Part shown: piece by piece, positions 8,376-16,995 of the stretch
Numbering within the stretch: position 1 is the stretch's first letter
How the letters are laid out: each line of letters starts with the position of its first letter
Origin: Nocardioides albertanoniae
GTDB taxonomy: Bacteria > Actinomycetota > Actinomycetes > Propionibacteriales > Nocardioidaceae
DNA length: 64,000 nucleotides
NCBI RefSeq assembly: GCF_006716315.1
Contig: NZ_VFOV01000001.1
Span: forward strand, 2,868,501-2,932,500
Reading direction: 5' to 3'
The notes under the pieces: generated by a model
What the model was told of the DNA's origin: nothing
The model's database searches: none
The model's input: the letters and a program-made list of their open reading frames with translations, nothing else
Position numbers and translations under genes: made by a program

Positions 8376-10886
8376 ATGAGCAGCCACGCCCACGAGCCGC
8401 CGCCGCATGCCGCTGACCCCGTGTGCGGGATGAGTGTCGACCCAGCGAACACGCCGCACTCGGTGACCTACCGCGGCGAGCGCTATTTCTTTTGCTCCGC
8501 CGGCTGCCGACAACGGTTCATGGCCGATCCGGTCACCTACGCCGGGGACGCTACGCCCCCCGCCGACCACGACCACAACGCCAGCTACGGCCACCAGACG
8601 CCTGACCGGCACGCACACGCGGATCACGACCAACACCATCACGAGGAGCACCACCCTCATGCGGAGGCGTCGGCCCAACCCGCGGAGGCTTCCGCGCCGC
8701 CTGCCACTGAGTGGACGTGCCCGATGCATCCAGAGATCCGCCGTCCCGGTCCGGGCGCCTGCCCGATCTGCGGGATGGCGTTGGAGCCACTGATAGCGAG
8801 CGTCGAGGAGGGCCCAAGTCCCGAGCTGCGGGATATGACTCGCCGGTTCTGGGTCGGTGTCGCTCTGGCCGTACCGGTAGTGGTCTTGGAGATGGGTGGT
8901 CATTTTGTCGACGCGATTGGCGAGGCCATCCCGCAGTCGGTGTCGAACTGGATTCAGCTCGTTCTTGCCACACCCGTGGTGTTGTGGGCCGGGTGGCCGT
9001 TCTTCGTGCGGGGGTGGGCGTCAGTTCGAACCCGCAATCTGAACATGTTCACGCTGATCGCGATGGGCACCGGGGTGGCATGGCTCTACAGCGTCGTCGC
9101 GACGGTGTCACCAGAGATCTTCCCCGACTCCTTCCGTTCGTCTGCTGACATGGCCGACGGCATGGGATCTGGGGCGGTCGATGTCTACTTCGAGGCAGCG
9201 TCCGTCATCACCGTTCTCGTGCTGTTGGGGCAGGTGTTGGAGTTGCGAGCCCGCGAGCAGACCTCGGGGGCTATTCGCGCTCTGCTCGATCTCGCTCCGA
9301 AGACCGCCCGCCGTGTGCGTGCCGACGGCACCGACGAGGAGATCGGCCTGGACGACGTCATCGTCGGGGACCGACTCCGCGTACGTCCTGGTGACCAGAT
9401 CCCTGTGGATGCGGTAGTGACGGAAGGCAGGTCGTCGGTCGATGAGGCGATGGTGACCGGTGAATCGATGCCGGTGTCCAAGTCCGAGGGTGACCACGTG
9501 ATCGGAGGCACCATCAACACCACCGGTGGCCTGTTGGTGCGTGCCGAACGTGTCGGGCGGGACACGATGCTGGCGCGGATCGTGGCGATGGTTGCCGACG
9601 CTCAGCGCTCCCGCGCCCCGATCCAGCGCACCGCGGACCGAGTCGCCGGCGTGTTCGTACCCGTCGTGATCGGGATCGCCGTGCTGGCGTTCGTCGTCTG
9701 GGCGGTGGTTGGTCCGGAGCCCCGGATGGCCCACGGTCTGGTCGTCGCGGTCGCCGTGCTCATCATCGCCTGCCCGTGTGCGCTCGGCTTGGCCACCCCG
9801 ATCAGCATCAAGGTCGGCGTAGGTCGTGGAGCCGAGCATGGCGTCCTGATCAGGAACGCCGAGGCGCTGGAGCGAATGGAGAGGGTCGATACGGTCGTGG
9901 TCGACAAGACCGGCACCCTGACCGAAGGGAAGCCCTCAGTCACCACGATTGAACTGGCCGACAGGGACGGAGACGTCAACGACGCACTGCGCCTTGCCGC
10001 CTCGGTCGAGCGTGCGTCGGAGCATCCCTTGGGGCAAGCGATCCTCGATGCTGCTAAGGAGCGCGAGTTGGGCCTGGCGGATGTGGCCGACTTCGATTCT
10101 CCCGTCGGCCGCGGCGTCGCTGGCACCGTGGAGGGCAGGCGGGTCGTACTGGGCAGTGCCCGCTTCCTCGCCGACGAGGGCATCGACCCCATGCCTCTGG
10201 TGGCCGTCGCCGATCGGCTCAGGTCCACGGGAGCGACTGCGATTCTCATGGGCACCGATCAGCGGCCCGTTGCCGTGTTCGCGATCGCAGACACCGTCAA
10301 GCCGACCACGGCCGAGGCGCTCGCCGACCTCAAGGAACAGGGCGTCGAGGTGGTCATGTTGACCGGCGACAACCGCGTCACCGCTGAGGCCGTCGCCAGC
10401 AGTCTGGGAATCACCCGGATCGAGGCCGAGGTCCTACCCGACCGCAAGGCCGAGGTCGTGCAGAAGCTCCAGTCCGAAGGCAAGGTGGTCGCGATGGCAG
10501 GAGACGGTGTCAACGACGCCCCCGCCCTGGCCGCGGCCGATGTCGGGCTCGCGATGAGTTCGGGCACCGACGTGGCGATGGAGTCCGCAGGTGTGACCCT
10601 GCTCAACGGCGATCTGATGGGCATCGCTCTCGCACGACGGCTCTCGGACAAGACGATGCGCAACATCAAGCAGAACTTGCTGTTCGCCTTCGTCTACAAC
10701 GTCGCCGGCATCCCGATCGCCGCTGGCGTCCTGTACCCCGTCACTGGCCTCCTGCTGTCCCCGATCATCGCCGCCGCCGCGATGGCCCTGTCTTCCGTCA
10801 GCGTGATCAGCAACGCCTTGCGGCTGCGTGGCGTGCACCTCGGCCGATCGGGCACAAGACCGCACCAGGCGACGAGCGAGAGCTGA
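8376..10886 (+). CDS. copper-translocating P1B-type ATPase with YHS and HMBD N-terminal domains
   Basis: 836 residues. The N-terminus has a YHS domain (DPVCGMSVDP, then FFCSAGCRQRF), a His-rich linker (residues about 65-105), and an HMBD domain, WTCPMHPEIRRPGPGACPIC, instead of the usual HMA domain. The core shows TGES, the metal-site CPC at 466-468, phosphorylation DKTGT with Asp at 510, the HP of SEHPLG, and GDGVNDAPAL. This domain order is that of CopB/CopA-like exporters; Cu(I) export is likely, though silver is possible. A two-component system follows 3 bases later, and a response-regulator box lies upstream. Confidence 0.93.
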   Translation: MSSHAHEPPPHAADPVCGMSVDPANTPHSVTYRGERYFFCSAGCRQRFMADPVTYAGDATPPADHDHNASYGHQTPDRHAHADHDQHHHEEHHPHAEASAQPAEASAPPATEWTCPMHPEIRRPGPGACPICGMALEPLIASVEEGPSPELRDMTRRFWVGVALAVPVVVLEMGGHFVDAIGEAIPQSVSNWIQLVLATPVVLWAGWPFFVRGWASVRTRNLNMFTLIAMGTGVAWLYSVVATVSPEIFPDSFRSSADMADGMGSGAVDVYFEAASVITVLVLLGQVLELRAREQTSGAIRALLDLAPKTARRVRADGTDEEIGLDDVIVGDRLRVRPGDQIPVDAVVTEGRSSVDEAMVTGESMPVSKSEGDHVIGGTINTTGGLLVRAERVGRDTMLARIVAMVADAQRSRAPIQRTADRVAGVFVPVVIGIAVLAFVVWAVVGPEPRMAHGLVVAVAVLIIACPCALGLATPISIKVGVGRGAEHGVLIRNAEALERMERVDTVVVDKTGTLTEGKPSVTTIELADRDGDVNDALRLAASVERASEHPLGQAILDAAKERELGLADVADFDSPVGRGVAGTVEGRRVVLGSARFLADEGIDPMPLVAVADRLRSTGATAILMGTDQRPVAVFAIADTVKPTTAEALADLKEQGVEVVMLTGDNRVTAEAVASSLGITRIEAEVLPDRKAEVVQKLQSEGKVVAMAGDGVNDAPALAAADVGLAMSSGTDVAMESAGVTLLNGDLMGIALARRLSDKTMRNIKQNLLFAFVYNVAGIPIAAGVLYPVTGLLLSPIIAAAAMALSSVSVISNALRLRGVHLGRSGTRPHQATSES

Positions 10887-10889
10887 CCT

Positions 10890-11615
10890 ATGACAGCACC
10901 CATCCCGGTCCTGGTGGTCGAAGATGAGCGTCCCCTCGCCCAGATCGTGGCCGACTACCTGACCAAGGGCGGATTCGTCGTCACCCAGGTACACAACGGC
11001 CCCGACGCGGTCGATCTCGCCCGCACTCAAGACCCCGACCTGATCCTCTTGGACCTGGGTCTACCTGGACTGGACGGCGTAGAGGTGTGCCGCATCATCC
11101 GCACATTCTCTGACTGTTACATCATCATGCTCACCGCCCGCGAGGACGAGATCGACAAGCTCATCGGTTTGGGCGTGGGAGCCGACGATTACATCACCAA
11201 GCCGTTCTCCCCACGCGAAGTCGTAGCTCGAGCCCAGGCGGCGGTACGACGCCCACGGCTCAGCAAGCTCACAACACCGCAGACCGGCGACCTGCTCCGC
11301 TTCAACGGACTCACCCTCGACCTCGCGGCCCGTGAAGTCAGCCTCAGCGACGGGCCTGTGCACCTGACCCGGACCGAGTTCGATCTACTCGTTGCCCTCG
11401 CGCAGGCTCCTCGGCGGGTCTTCTCCCGACGCCAACTCGTCGATGCCGTCTGGGGCGAAGGATGGGGCGGTGACGAGCACATCGTCGACGTCCACATCGC
11501 TCACCTGCGCAGCAAACTGGGCGAGGCCGCCACCGAGCCCCTCTTCATTGACACCGTCCGCGGGGTCGGCTACCGGTTCAAGACGGATCAGATCAAGACA
11601 GTGCAGAGCCGATGA
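10890..11615 (+). CDS. OmpR-family response regulator (metal-responsive)
   Basis: 241 residues. Receiver domain with the acidic pair near residue 12 (VEDE), phosphoacceptor Asp55 in LILLDLGLPG, Thr in LTARE and Lys in YITKPFSP; the C-terminal winged helix ends GVGYRF. It starts 3 bases after the ATPase stop and overlaps the kinase gene by 4 nt, so all three are one operon. The direct repeats at 8294-8315 are the obvious candidate site, giving positive feedback from metal stress onto the exporter and the divergent oxidase operon. Confidence 0.92.
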   Translation: MTAPIPVLVVEDERPLAQIVADYLTKGGFVVTQVHNGPDAVDLARTQDPDLILLDLGLPGLDGVEVCRIIRTFSDCYIIMLTAREDEIDKLIGLGVGADDYITKPFSPREVVARAQAAVRRPRLSKLTTPQTGDLLRFNGLTLDLAAREVSLSDGPVHLTRTEFDLLVALAQAPRRVFSRRQLVDAVWGEGWGGDEHIVDVHIAHLRSKLGEAATEPLFIDTVRGVGYRFKTDQIKTVQSR

Positions 11616-12760
11616 GGCTACGGCAATTGCGGATCGGAACCCGGCTCGTCCTGGCGCAGGCGTTGGTCCTGCTCGCTGCGATTGTTACCGCCGGAGTTAT
11701 CGCCGCTGTTGTGGGGCCGCCCCTGTTCCATGAGCACATGCTCCAGGCAGACCACGCGCCCGACCCGTCCGAACTCGAGCACGTCGAACGTGCATTCCAG
11801 ACGGCGAGCATCATCTCCCTGGGTATCGCCATCGTCGCCGCCGCGGCCCTGGCGTTGGCGGTCAGCTGGTTCCTGAGCCGACGGTTCCAGGAACCGTTGA
11901 CTCGGCTGCAGCGCGCCGCCGCAGAGGTGGCCGCCGGCCGCTATGCGACCCGTGTCCCCGTCGGTGACGCCGGGCCTGAGCTCGACGCGCTGGCGGAGTC
12001 GTTCAACACCCTCGGCACTCAACTTGCCAGCACCGAGGACACCCGTCGGCGTCTCCTGTCCGATCTGGCGCACGAACTCCGTACGCCGATCGCGACCCTG
12101 CAGGCCTACCTAGAAGGCCTGGACGACGGCGTCAGACATTGGGACCAGACCACGCGCAGCGTCCTGGGTGAGCAGGTGACACGCCTGGCACGCCTCGCCA
12201 CGGACCTCGACGCGGTCTCCCGAGCCGAGGAGGGCCACCTGCGGCTGACCCTGGAGCCGGCCATCCCAGCAGAGCTGATCGCGGCCGCACGGGACACGGT
12301 CGCCGGGCGGTTCGAGGAGAAGCACATCCGGATCGATGTGACGGCGACCGGCTCAGGACAGGTCGAGGTCGACCGGACCCGGTTCCTCCAGGTGCTCACG
12401 AACCTTCTCGACAACGCGCGCCGACACACACCGGCAGGCGGAACCGTCACCATCGACACCCAGCGCGAGGAGGACTGGATCACAGTCTCCGTCACCGACA
12501 CCGGAGACGGAATCCCACCGGCTCAATTGCCACACATCTTCGAGCGCTTCTATCGTGGCGACGCTGCCCGCAGCCGCGACGAACAAGGATCCGGGATCGG
12601 CCTCACCATCAGCCGCGCAATCGTCGAGGCACACGGAGGGCGCCTCGACGCATATAGCCACGGGCCCGGTAGAGGCGCAACCTTCACAATCAGGATCCCA
12701 ACCCTGGCGGTTAACGGAGAGGGTGCGTCATCCTGCCTCCGCGGTAGCGGACAGGGATGA
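11612..12760 (+). CDS. sensor histidine kinase partner of the OmpR-type regulator
   Basis: 382 residues. Two membrane helices (about residues 13-37 and 70-92) flank a short external loop that includes a His-containing segment, FHEHMLQADHAPD. A HAMP domain follows, then an H-box LAHELRTPIATLQ with His154, and ATP-binding N (LDNARRHTP), G1 (DTGDGIPP) and G2 (GSGIGL) boxes. The small periplasmic loop with three His residues could sense copper directly. Overlap with the regulator gene is 4 nt. Confidence 0.92.
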   Translation: MRLRQLRIGTRLVLAQALVLLAAIVTAGVIAAVVGPPLFHEHMLQADHAPDPSELEHVERAFQTASIISLGIAIVAAAALALAVSWFLSRRFQEPLTRLQRAAAEVAAGRYATRVPVGDAGPELDALAESFNTLGTQLASTEDTRRRLLSDLAHELRTPIATLQAYLEGLDDGVRHWDQTTRSVLGEQVTRLARLATDLDAVSRAEEGHLRLTLEPAIPAELIAAARDTVAGRFEEKHIRIDVTATGSGQVEVDRTRFLQVLTNLLDNARRHTPAGGTVTIDTQREEDWITVSVTDTGDGIPPAQLPHIFERFYRGDAARSRDEQGSGIGLTISRAIVEAHGGRLDAYSHGPGRGATFTIRIPTLAVNGEGASSCLRGSGQG

Positions 12761-12895
12761 GTCGCTCCACCTCCGAGGACGGCGGCGACATCCTCCTGGC
12801 TCCTGGGCTCGAGCACGGGGCAGCCCACGCCGATCACCACGACCGCCACAATCAGGCTCGGCCCGCCCCCGTTCGGTCCGCCACACCAACCCCCA

Positions 12896-12916
12896 TCTAC
12901 TATCCTTCATAGTTGA
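12896..12916. promoter_or_regulatory. BlaI/CopY-type operator, site 1
   Basis: TCTACTAT, 5-nt spacer, ATAGTTGA: a 21-bp near-palindrome matching three other sites in the island (16653-16673, 17938-17958, 36330-36350). It is followed by a further inverted half-site, so CCCCATCTACTAT (12891-12903) also pairs with ATAATAGATGGGG (12916-12928). It lies 58 bp upstream of the gene at 12974 that begins the repressor operon, which implies autoregulation. Confidence 0.75.
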
Positions 12917-12973
12917 TAATAGATGGGGCGCCCCTGCCATCTCGAAACTGGAGCAGCGAAGGATGTACCGCCG

Positions 12974-13822
12974 ATGACCGCCCACACCAGCGACCGCAAG
13001 CTGGGGCTTTCCCCGAAAGCCCGTCGCGTCATGCTTCCAATGCTCGCCCTCGCGCTCGCCGCGATGATCGTGGGCACGCTGCTGACCCGCGGCGGCGACA
13101 TGGCTGGTCCGGTCGTGGGTGATGACTTGCATGTGGTGGGCGAGCTGGATGGTCGACTGTTCGTCGGTGGGCACGGCGGCGCGGGTTCCCGCCGCATCAC
13201 CGGTGGTTGGACGCAGATCGACACCCTCGACAACAAGGACGTCATGGCCTGGGCTCAATCGGGCGGCGGGATTCTGGCAGGTGGTCACGCGGGGCTGTAT
13301 CGCTCCAGCGACGGCTCAACGTTTGCAGCTGTGCCGGGTCTTCCGCTTTCAGATGTACACGCACTAGGTGCTGCCGACGAGCGGGTCTATCTCGGCTCGC
13401 CGGCCGGCGTTCTCGTCTCCGATAACGCCGGCCGGTCTTTCCAACGTGCGAGCAGCGCCGGGCACGATCTGATGGGATCGATCTGGGTTGACCCTGCAGA
13501 TCCCGACGTCGCCATCGCCCCTTCGATGAAGTCGGGTGCCGTCAAGACAACGAATGGTGGTGCGACATGGGCTCCGATAGGGTCGTTGCCCGGATCCATG
13601 GCGGTCGCTGTCGACGGTTCAGGCGAACGGCTCGTCATCATCGGAATGGGCGGCGCTGAGTCCAGCGATGACGGAGGTACGACCTGGTCAACCCTGGATG
13701 TGCCTGAGGGCACGAGCGCGGCCGCCTACACTTCTAAGGGCGATCTCGTGGTGGCCACCATGTCAGGTGACCGCGCAAAGGTCTTCCGGGCCGTAGACGG
13801 CGAGTGGGATTCGCTGACGTGA
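12974..13822 (+). CDS. membrane-anchored beta-propeller (F510_1955/BNR-repeat type) protein
   Basis: 282 residues from ATG 12974 (GAAGGA upstream at 12958-12963). One N-terminal signal-anchor helix (residues about 22-40), then repeated Asp-box-like segments: RSSDGSTF, VSDNAGRSF, KTTNGGATW, SSDDGGTTW. These are the Asp-box turns of BNR/sialidase-like propellers. Proteins of this kind recur in actinobacterial copper clusters, and a related lipoprotein is encoded at 19225-20076. No catalytic sialidase residues can be assigned, so glycosidase names should be treated with caution; a binding role outside the membrane is likelier. It is the first gene of the blaI-M56 operon. Confidence 0.75.
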   Translation: MTAHTSDRKLGLSPKARRVMLPMLALALAAMIVGTLLTRGGDMAGPVVGDDLHVVGELDGRLFVGGHGGAGSRRITGGWTQIDTLDNKDVMAWAQSGGGILAGGHAGLYRSSDGSTFAAVPGLPLSDVHALGAADERVYLGSPAGVLVSDNAGRSFQRASSAGHDLMGSIWVDPADPDVAIAPSMKSGAVKTTNGGATWAPIGSLPGSMAVAVDGSGERLVIIGMGGAESSDDGGTTWSTLDVPEGTSAAAYTSKGDLVVATMSGDRAKVFRAVDGEWDSLT

Positions 13823-13848
13823 AAGCAGATCACTAGGAAGGGACGAGC

Positions 13849-14196
13849 ATGCGTCCACTGGGCGAACTCGAGGCTGTCGTCATGGAGCACCTGTGGTCCA
13901 CCGACGACGCCTTGACCGTACGCGAGGTGCTGGGGCGCATCGACCGCGAGCCGCCCCTGGCATACACGACGGTGCTGACCGTCATGGACAACCTCCACCG
14001 CAAAGGATTTCTGGAGCGGGTGAAAGCGGGCCGTGCCTTCCGATATCAGCCGACGAAGGGACGGGCGGAACACACCGCTGACCTGATGCATGAGCTGCTC
14101 AGCGACAGCGGTGACAGCTCAATCACGCTGATGCGGTTCCTTGACCGGATGTCAGACAATGAGGTCGAGCGGCTGAAGCGAGCACTGAATGATTAG
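13849..14196 (+). CDS. BlaI/MecI/CopY-family winged-helix repressor
   Basis: 115 residues. Opens LGELEAVVMEHLWSTDDALT, the standard winged-helix start of the family, with recognition helix in LAYTTVLTVMDNLHRKGFL and a wing RVKAGRAFRYQP; the C-terminal half is the dimer helix. It lacks the Cys-x-Cys tail of enterococcal CopY, so metal sensing is more likely indirect through the adjacent M56 protease, which overlaps it by 8 nt. Family members bind TACTA-type palindromes; four such sites flank genes in this island. Confidence 0.92.
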   Translation: MRPLGELEAVVMEHLWSTDDALTVREVLGRIDREPPLAYTTVLTVMDNLHRKGFLERVKAGRAFRYQPTKGRAEHTADLMHELLSDSGDSSITLMRFLDRMSDNEVERLKRALND

Positions 14197-15139
14197 CGCC
14201 GCACTGCTCCTTGTCTTCGCTGTGACCGCAGGCACGTGGGGCGCAGCCATGCTCACCCAGTCGACCTGGACGACCTCGGCCCCTCGATTGGCGATCGCGG
14301 CGTGGCAGGCCCTGGCCTCATCGGTTCTGCTGAGCCTGCTCGCCCTTGGCATTGCGTTGTCGATCGGGTTCCAGCACGTCCGAGGTGACATCGCGCGACT
14401 GTTCGATCTGTGCGCCGAGAATCTGAAGCACGGCTACTCCTCCCCAGGCGGCGCATTTCTGGCGACGCTCGGACTGGCCACGGCCGGCGTGTTGTTGGGC
14501 CGGATACTGTGGTGCGCTTTCCGTGTCTCGCTACAGGACCGACGTGAACGCCGAGCACGCGTTGCAGTCCTCGACGTGCTTGGCCGCTCGGACATCGTCC
14601 CAGGCGTCCTGGTGTTGGACCACGAAGCGCCCTACGCGTTCTGCATCGGCGGCAAGAGACACCGGGTCGTGGTCACAAGCGGTCTGCTCGCGACACTCGA
14701 CAAGCGGGAGATCGACGCTGTTCTCGCCCACGAGGCAGCCCACCTGCGACAGCGACACCACCTCGCGCTGGTGACGTGTCGCGCGTTGTTCGGAGCCCTG
14801 GCGCCATTCTTTCCCGCATTCCGTGCAGCGATGCGGCACGTCCACCTCTTCGCCGAGCTGTCCGCCGACGACTGCGCCCGCCGCCAGATCGGCGCCAGGT
14901 CCCTTCGCTCTGCACTTGAGCGTCTCGCCGTCCTCCCATCGCCCACGGGCGCTATGGCGGCAAGTGGTAGCGACGTCGAGCAGCGCTTGCGCCGGCTAGA
15001 CGACAACGCCGTGACCTTGCGCAGCCACGTCGCGATCTTCACGGGGCTCGCCATCGCGACACTCGTGGTCATTCCACTGTCACTCGTAGCGGCGCCCGCA
15101 GTTGCCATGGCTTGGAAGGGCATCTGCCTCATCGGCTGA
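14189..15139 (+). CDS. M56 (BlaR1/MecR1-like) membrane metallopeptidase
   Basis: 316 residues. Three to four membrane helices (about residues 1-20, 35-58, 90-110 and the C-terminal 283-308) surround a cytoplasmic HEAAHLRQRHH zinc site with HEAAH at 181-185. It is about half the length of BlaR1 because the extracellular penicillin-binding sensor is absent, as is usual in actinobacterial members. By family knowledge such a protease removes its partner BlaI-type repressor when triggered. With no sensor domain, the trigger may be metal or membrane stress. Confidence 0.9.
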   Translation: MISAALLLVFAVTAGTWGAAMLTQSTWTTSAPRLAIAAWQALASSVLLSLLALGIALSIGFQHVRGDIARLFDLCAENLKHGYSSPGGAFLATLGLATAGVLLGRILWCAFRVSLQDRRERRARVAVLDVLGRSDIVPGVLVLDHEAPYAFCIGGKRHRVVVTSGLLATLDKREIDAVLAHEAAHLRQRHHLALVTCRALFGALAPFFPAFRAAMRHVHLFAELSADDCARRQIGARSLRSALERLAVLPSPTGAMAASGSDVEQRLRRLDDNAVTLRSHVAIFTGLAIATLVVIPLSLVAAPAVAMAWKGICLIG

Positions 15140-15148
15140 TCCCGCCGC

Positions 15149-15913
15149 TCACCCCACGTCGGGGTCCGAGCGGAATGGCTTAGACGGATAGCCCGTGTCG
15201 AAATGCATGTAGTCGGGGACATCGATGTCTTGCCAGATCCACCCTTCCTGGCGGAACGCCTTCCAGACCACGCCACCTCGGACGATCACTCCAGGGCCTT
15301 CCTTACGCGCCCGATTCTCGTCAGAGGGAAACCAGCACTTGCAGCGAAGGTCCTTCCAGGGGTTCTCGAACGGGTTGATGTCGATCGCCCGCCCGTTTGC
15401 GTGAGGAGACTCCCGAAATGGTGCGTTGATCTGGTCCGCCGTGCGGCAGTTGTACGCGGAGGTGTTGTCGTCGGCAAGACTGGCATTCGCGTCGCCGTCG
15501 TACTTCTCCACTGGCCGCATCTTCCGAATCGGAAATCGAGCGTCGTACAGAGCACTGAAGATTCGGGCCACACTGGCCGCCACATCCCGGTTGACGACCA
15601 ACTGACCGCGCTGTTTTACACCCTCGAAGTCGACGAAGCTCACCCACACGGAACGCAGTTGACCGCGTCGCACGATGGGACACCCCGGTCGAACCATTCC
15701 CGCCCTCTTCATCGCCTGCCACTGACGTAGGGGAATCGGTTCGATCACTGGGTTGGCGGAGTCCAACGGCGATGGCTTCCCAGACGGGCTCGCAGACCCC
15801 GTCGCAGATGTGGTCTTTTGCCCTTTCTGCTGGTCGCGGTCCTCCGCGCTGGCGCATCCCGAGAGCACCAAGGGCAGGACCAGTATGGCGGCCACCCGTC
15901 GGACCGACCTCAC
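15149..15913 (-). CDS. M15-family D-Ala-D-Ala carboxypeptidase-like lipoprotein
   Basis: 254 residues. Lipoprotein signal with lipobox LSGC (Cys about 20) and a Ser/Gly/Pro linker. The catalytic part has the two zinc motifs of the VanY/M15 family: SPHANGRAIDINP and, near the C-terminus, DYMHFDTGYP. This predicts a cell-wall peptidase acting outside the membrane. It overlaps the GNAT gene by 4 nt, and that gene starts beside operator site 2, so the pair is probably under the BlaI-type repressor. It converges with the M56 gene, 9 bases apart. Confidence 0.83.
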   Translation of the reverse strand: MRSVRRVAAILVLPLVLSGCASAEDRDQQKGQKTTSATGSASPSGKPSPLDSANPVIEPIPLRQWQAMKRAGMVRPGCPIVRRGQLRSVWVSFVDFEGVKQRGQLVVNRDVAASVARIFSALYDARFPIRKMRPVEKYDGDANASLADDNTSAYNCRTADQINAPFRESPHANGRAIDINPFENPWKDLRCKCWFPSDENRARKEGPGVIVRGGVVWKAFRQEGWIWQDIDVPDYMHFDTGYPSKPFRSDPDVG

Positions 15914-16629
15914 ACCATCTCCGACAGATCGCGTTCGAAGTGGGAGAGGCGTTGCCCATCGGCTCCTGTTGCGTCACGCGTGTGTTGCCAGCCTGATTTC
16001 GTGTAGAACGAGCCGGCGCCGTCCGGGCCGGCGACGGTGACCAGACATGCGCGGTCCCGTCCCACGTCGCGCGCCTGAGCCAGGAAGGCGTCCACCAGCA
16101 GCGTCCCCAGTCCGAGGCCGCGGGCGTGCTCCGCCACGACGACATTCGATAGCACCGCAATTCGGGGCCCGTCCACGGACTCAATGACGCGGTCGCGGGA
16201 CCGCCTCAATGCGGTCAAGTATCGGCGTGCCCGCGTCAGGACGAAGCGGGTCAGCACCGTCGGCCTGCGCATCAGACCGAACAGCCCACATGCCGCCAGC
16301 GCGACTCCGTGATATGTCAGCAGAAGGCGGCGGTGCTGGACGGGATCCAGGACGCCGACGAGGTAGCCCGATGGCACTCCGGACACCTCGACGATGAGTG
16401 CTACGGCCAGCGGACCGTCGAGGAACGTCCGGTAGTAGCGGCGTAGGAACCGCGGTCCGAGACGCGCAAAGAATCCGTTGGGGAAGTGCTGGCGATGAGC
16501 GGCAACGACGTCCGGCAGATCCTGCAAGCCCATCCGTCTGATGCTCACGGTCACTTCATCGGCGGGTTCGTTCGGCTCCGTCCCGCCAGTGCCTGGTGCG
16601 GTACGTCCTGGTGCAGTACGTCGTAGCAA
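15910..16629 (-). CDS. GNAT-family N-acetyltransferase
   Basis: 239 residues with a TTG start at 16629 preceded by AGGGAGG; a later GTG (VTVSIRRMGL) is also possible and gives a more typical GNAT N-terminus. The acetyl-CoA site is seen as NVVVAEHARGLGLGTLLVDA (about residues 160-180), followed by GAGSFYTKSGW, the C-terminal GNAT signature. Substrate unknown. The operator palindrome at 16651-16675 ends 22 bp upstream of the TTG, directly over the expected promoter. The M15 peptidase gene overlaps its end. Confidence 0.8.
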   Translation of the reverse strand: MLRRTAPGRTAPGTGGTEPNEPADEVTVSIRRMGLQDLPDVVAAHRQHFPNGFFARLGPRFLRRYYRTFLDGPLAVALIVEVSGVPSGYLVGVLDPVQHRRLLLTYHGVALAACGLFGLMRRPTVLTRFVLTRARRYLTALRRSRDRVIESVDGPRIAVLSNVVVAEHARGLGLGTLLVDAFLAQARDVGRDRACLVTVAGPDGAGSFYTKSGWQHTRDATGADGQRLSHFERDLSEMV

Positions 16630-16650
16630 CTGCCTGCCGCCTCCCTAGGT

Positions 16651-16675
16651 GATCTACTATCATCGATAGTAGATC
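16651..16675. promoter_or_regulatory. BlaI/CopY-type operator, site 2 (perfect palindrome)
   Basis: GATCTACTAT (16651-16660), spacer CATCG, ATAGTAGATC (16666-16675): perfect 10-bp arms. It lies between the divergent GNAT-M15 pair and the small membrane protein gene at 16710, so one repressor site can control both directions. Confidence 0.85.
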
Positions 16676-16709
16676 GTCTTCAGGCTCAGATTTCAAGAAG
16701 GAACACCAC

Positions 16710-16964
16710 ATGGCACGTACTCGACGCGGACAGAAGAAGAGTGCTGCCGAGAGGCAGTTGTCGAAGTGGACCCGGCGGCGCATCCTGTCGACAGCCCTGT
16801 TCGCGGCCGCGGGACTGGTGGCAGTCCAGCACCTGCTCGCGCACGGCGGCTTCCAACCACTTCCGATCTCGATGGGTTGGCAGGATCTCCTGGTCGGCTA
16901 CCCCATGGCGATCCTGCTCGCGATCGGCGGGGGCATCGCCATGGATCCCGACCCAGGGGCCTGA
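16710..16964 (+). CDS. small two-helix membrane protein
   Basis: 84 residues; ATG 16710 with AAGGAA about 8 nt upstream. A basic N-terminus (RTRRGQKKS) precedes two predicted membrane helices (about residues 25-44 and 60-77). The C-terminus is short and acidic. I do not recognise a named family. Immediate proximity to operator site 2 (35 bp upstream of the start) argues for metal-responsive expression through the BlaI-type repressor. Confidence 0.72.
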   Translation: MARTRRGQKKSAAERQLSKWTRRRILSTALFAAAGLVAVQHLLAHGGFQPLPISMGWQDLLVGYPMAILLAIGGGIAMDPDPGA

Positions 16965-16995
16965 GGCCGCGTCTCCTGCAGTAGGCACGCCCGCC

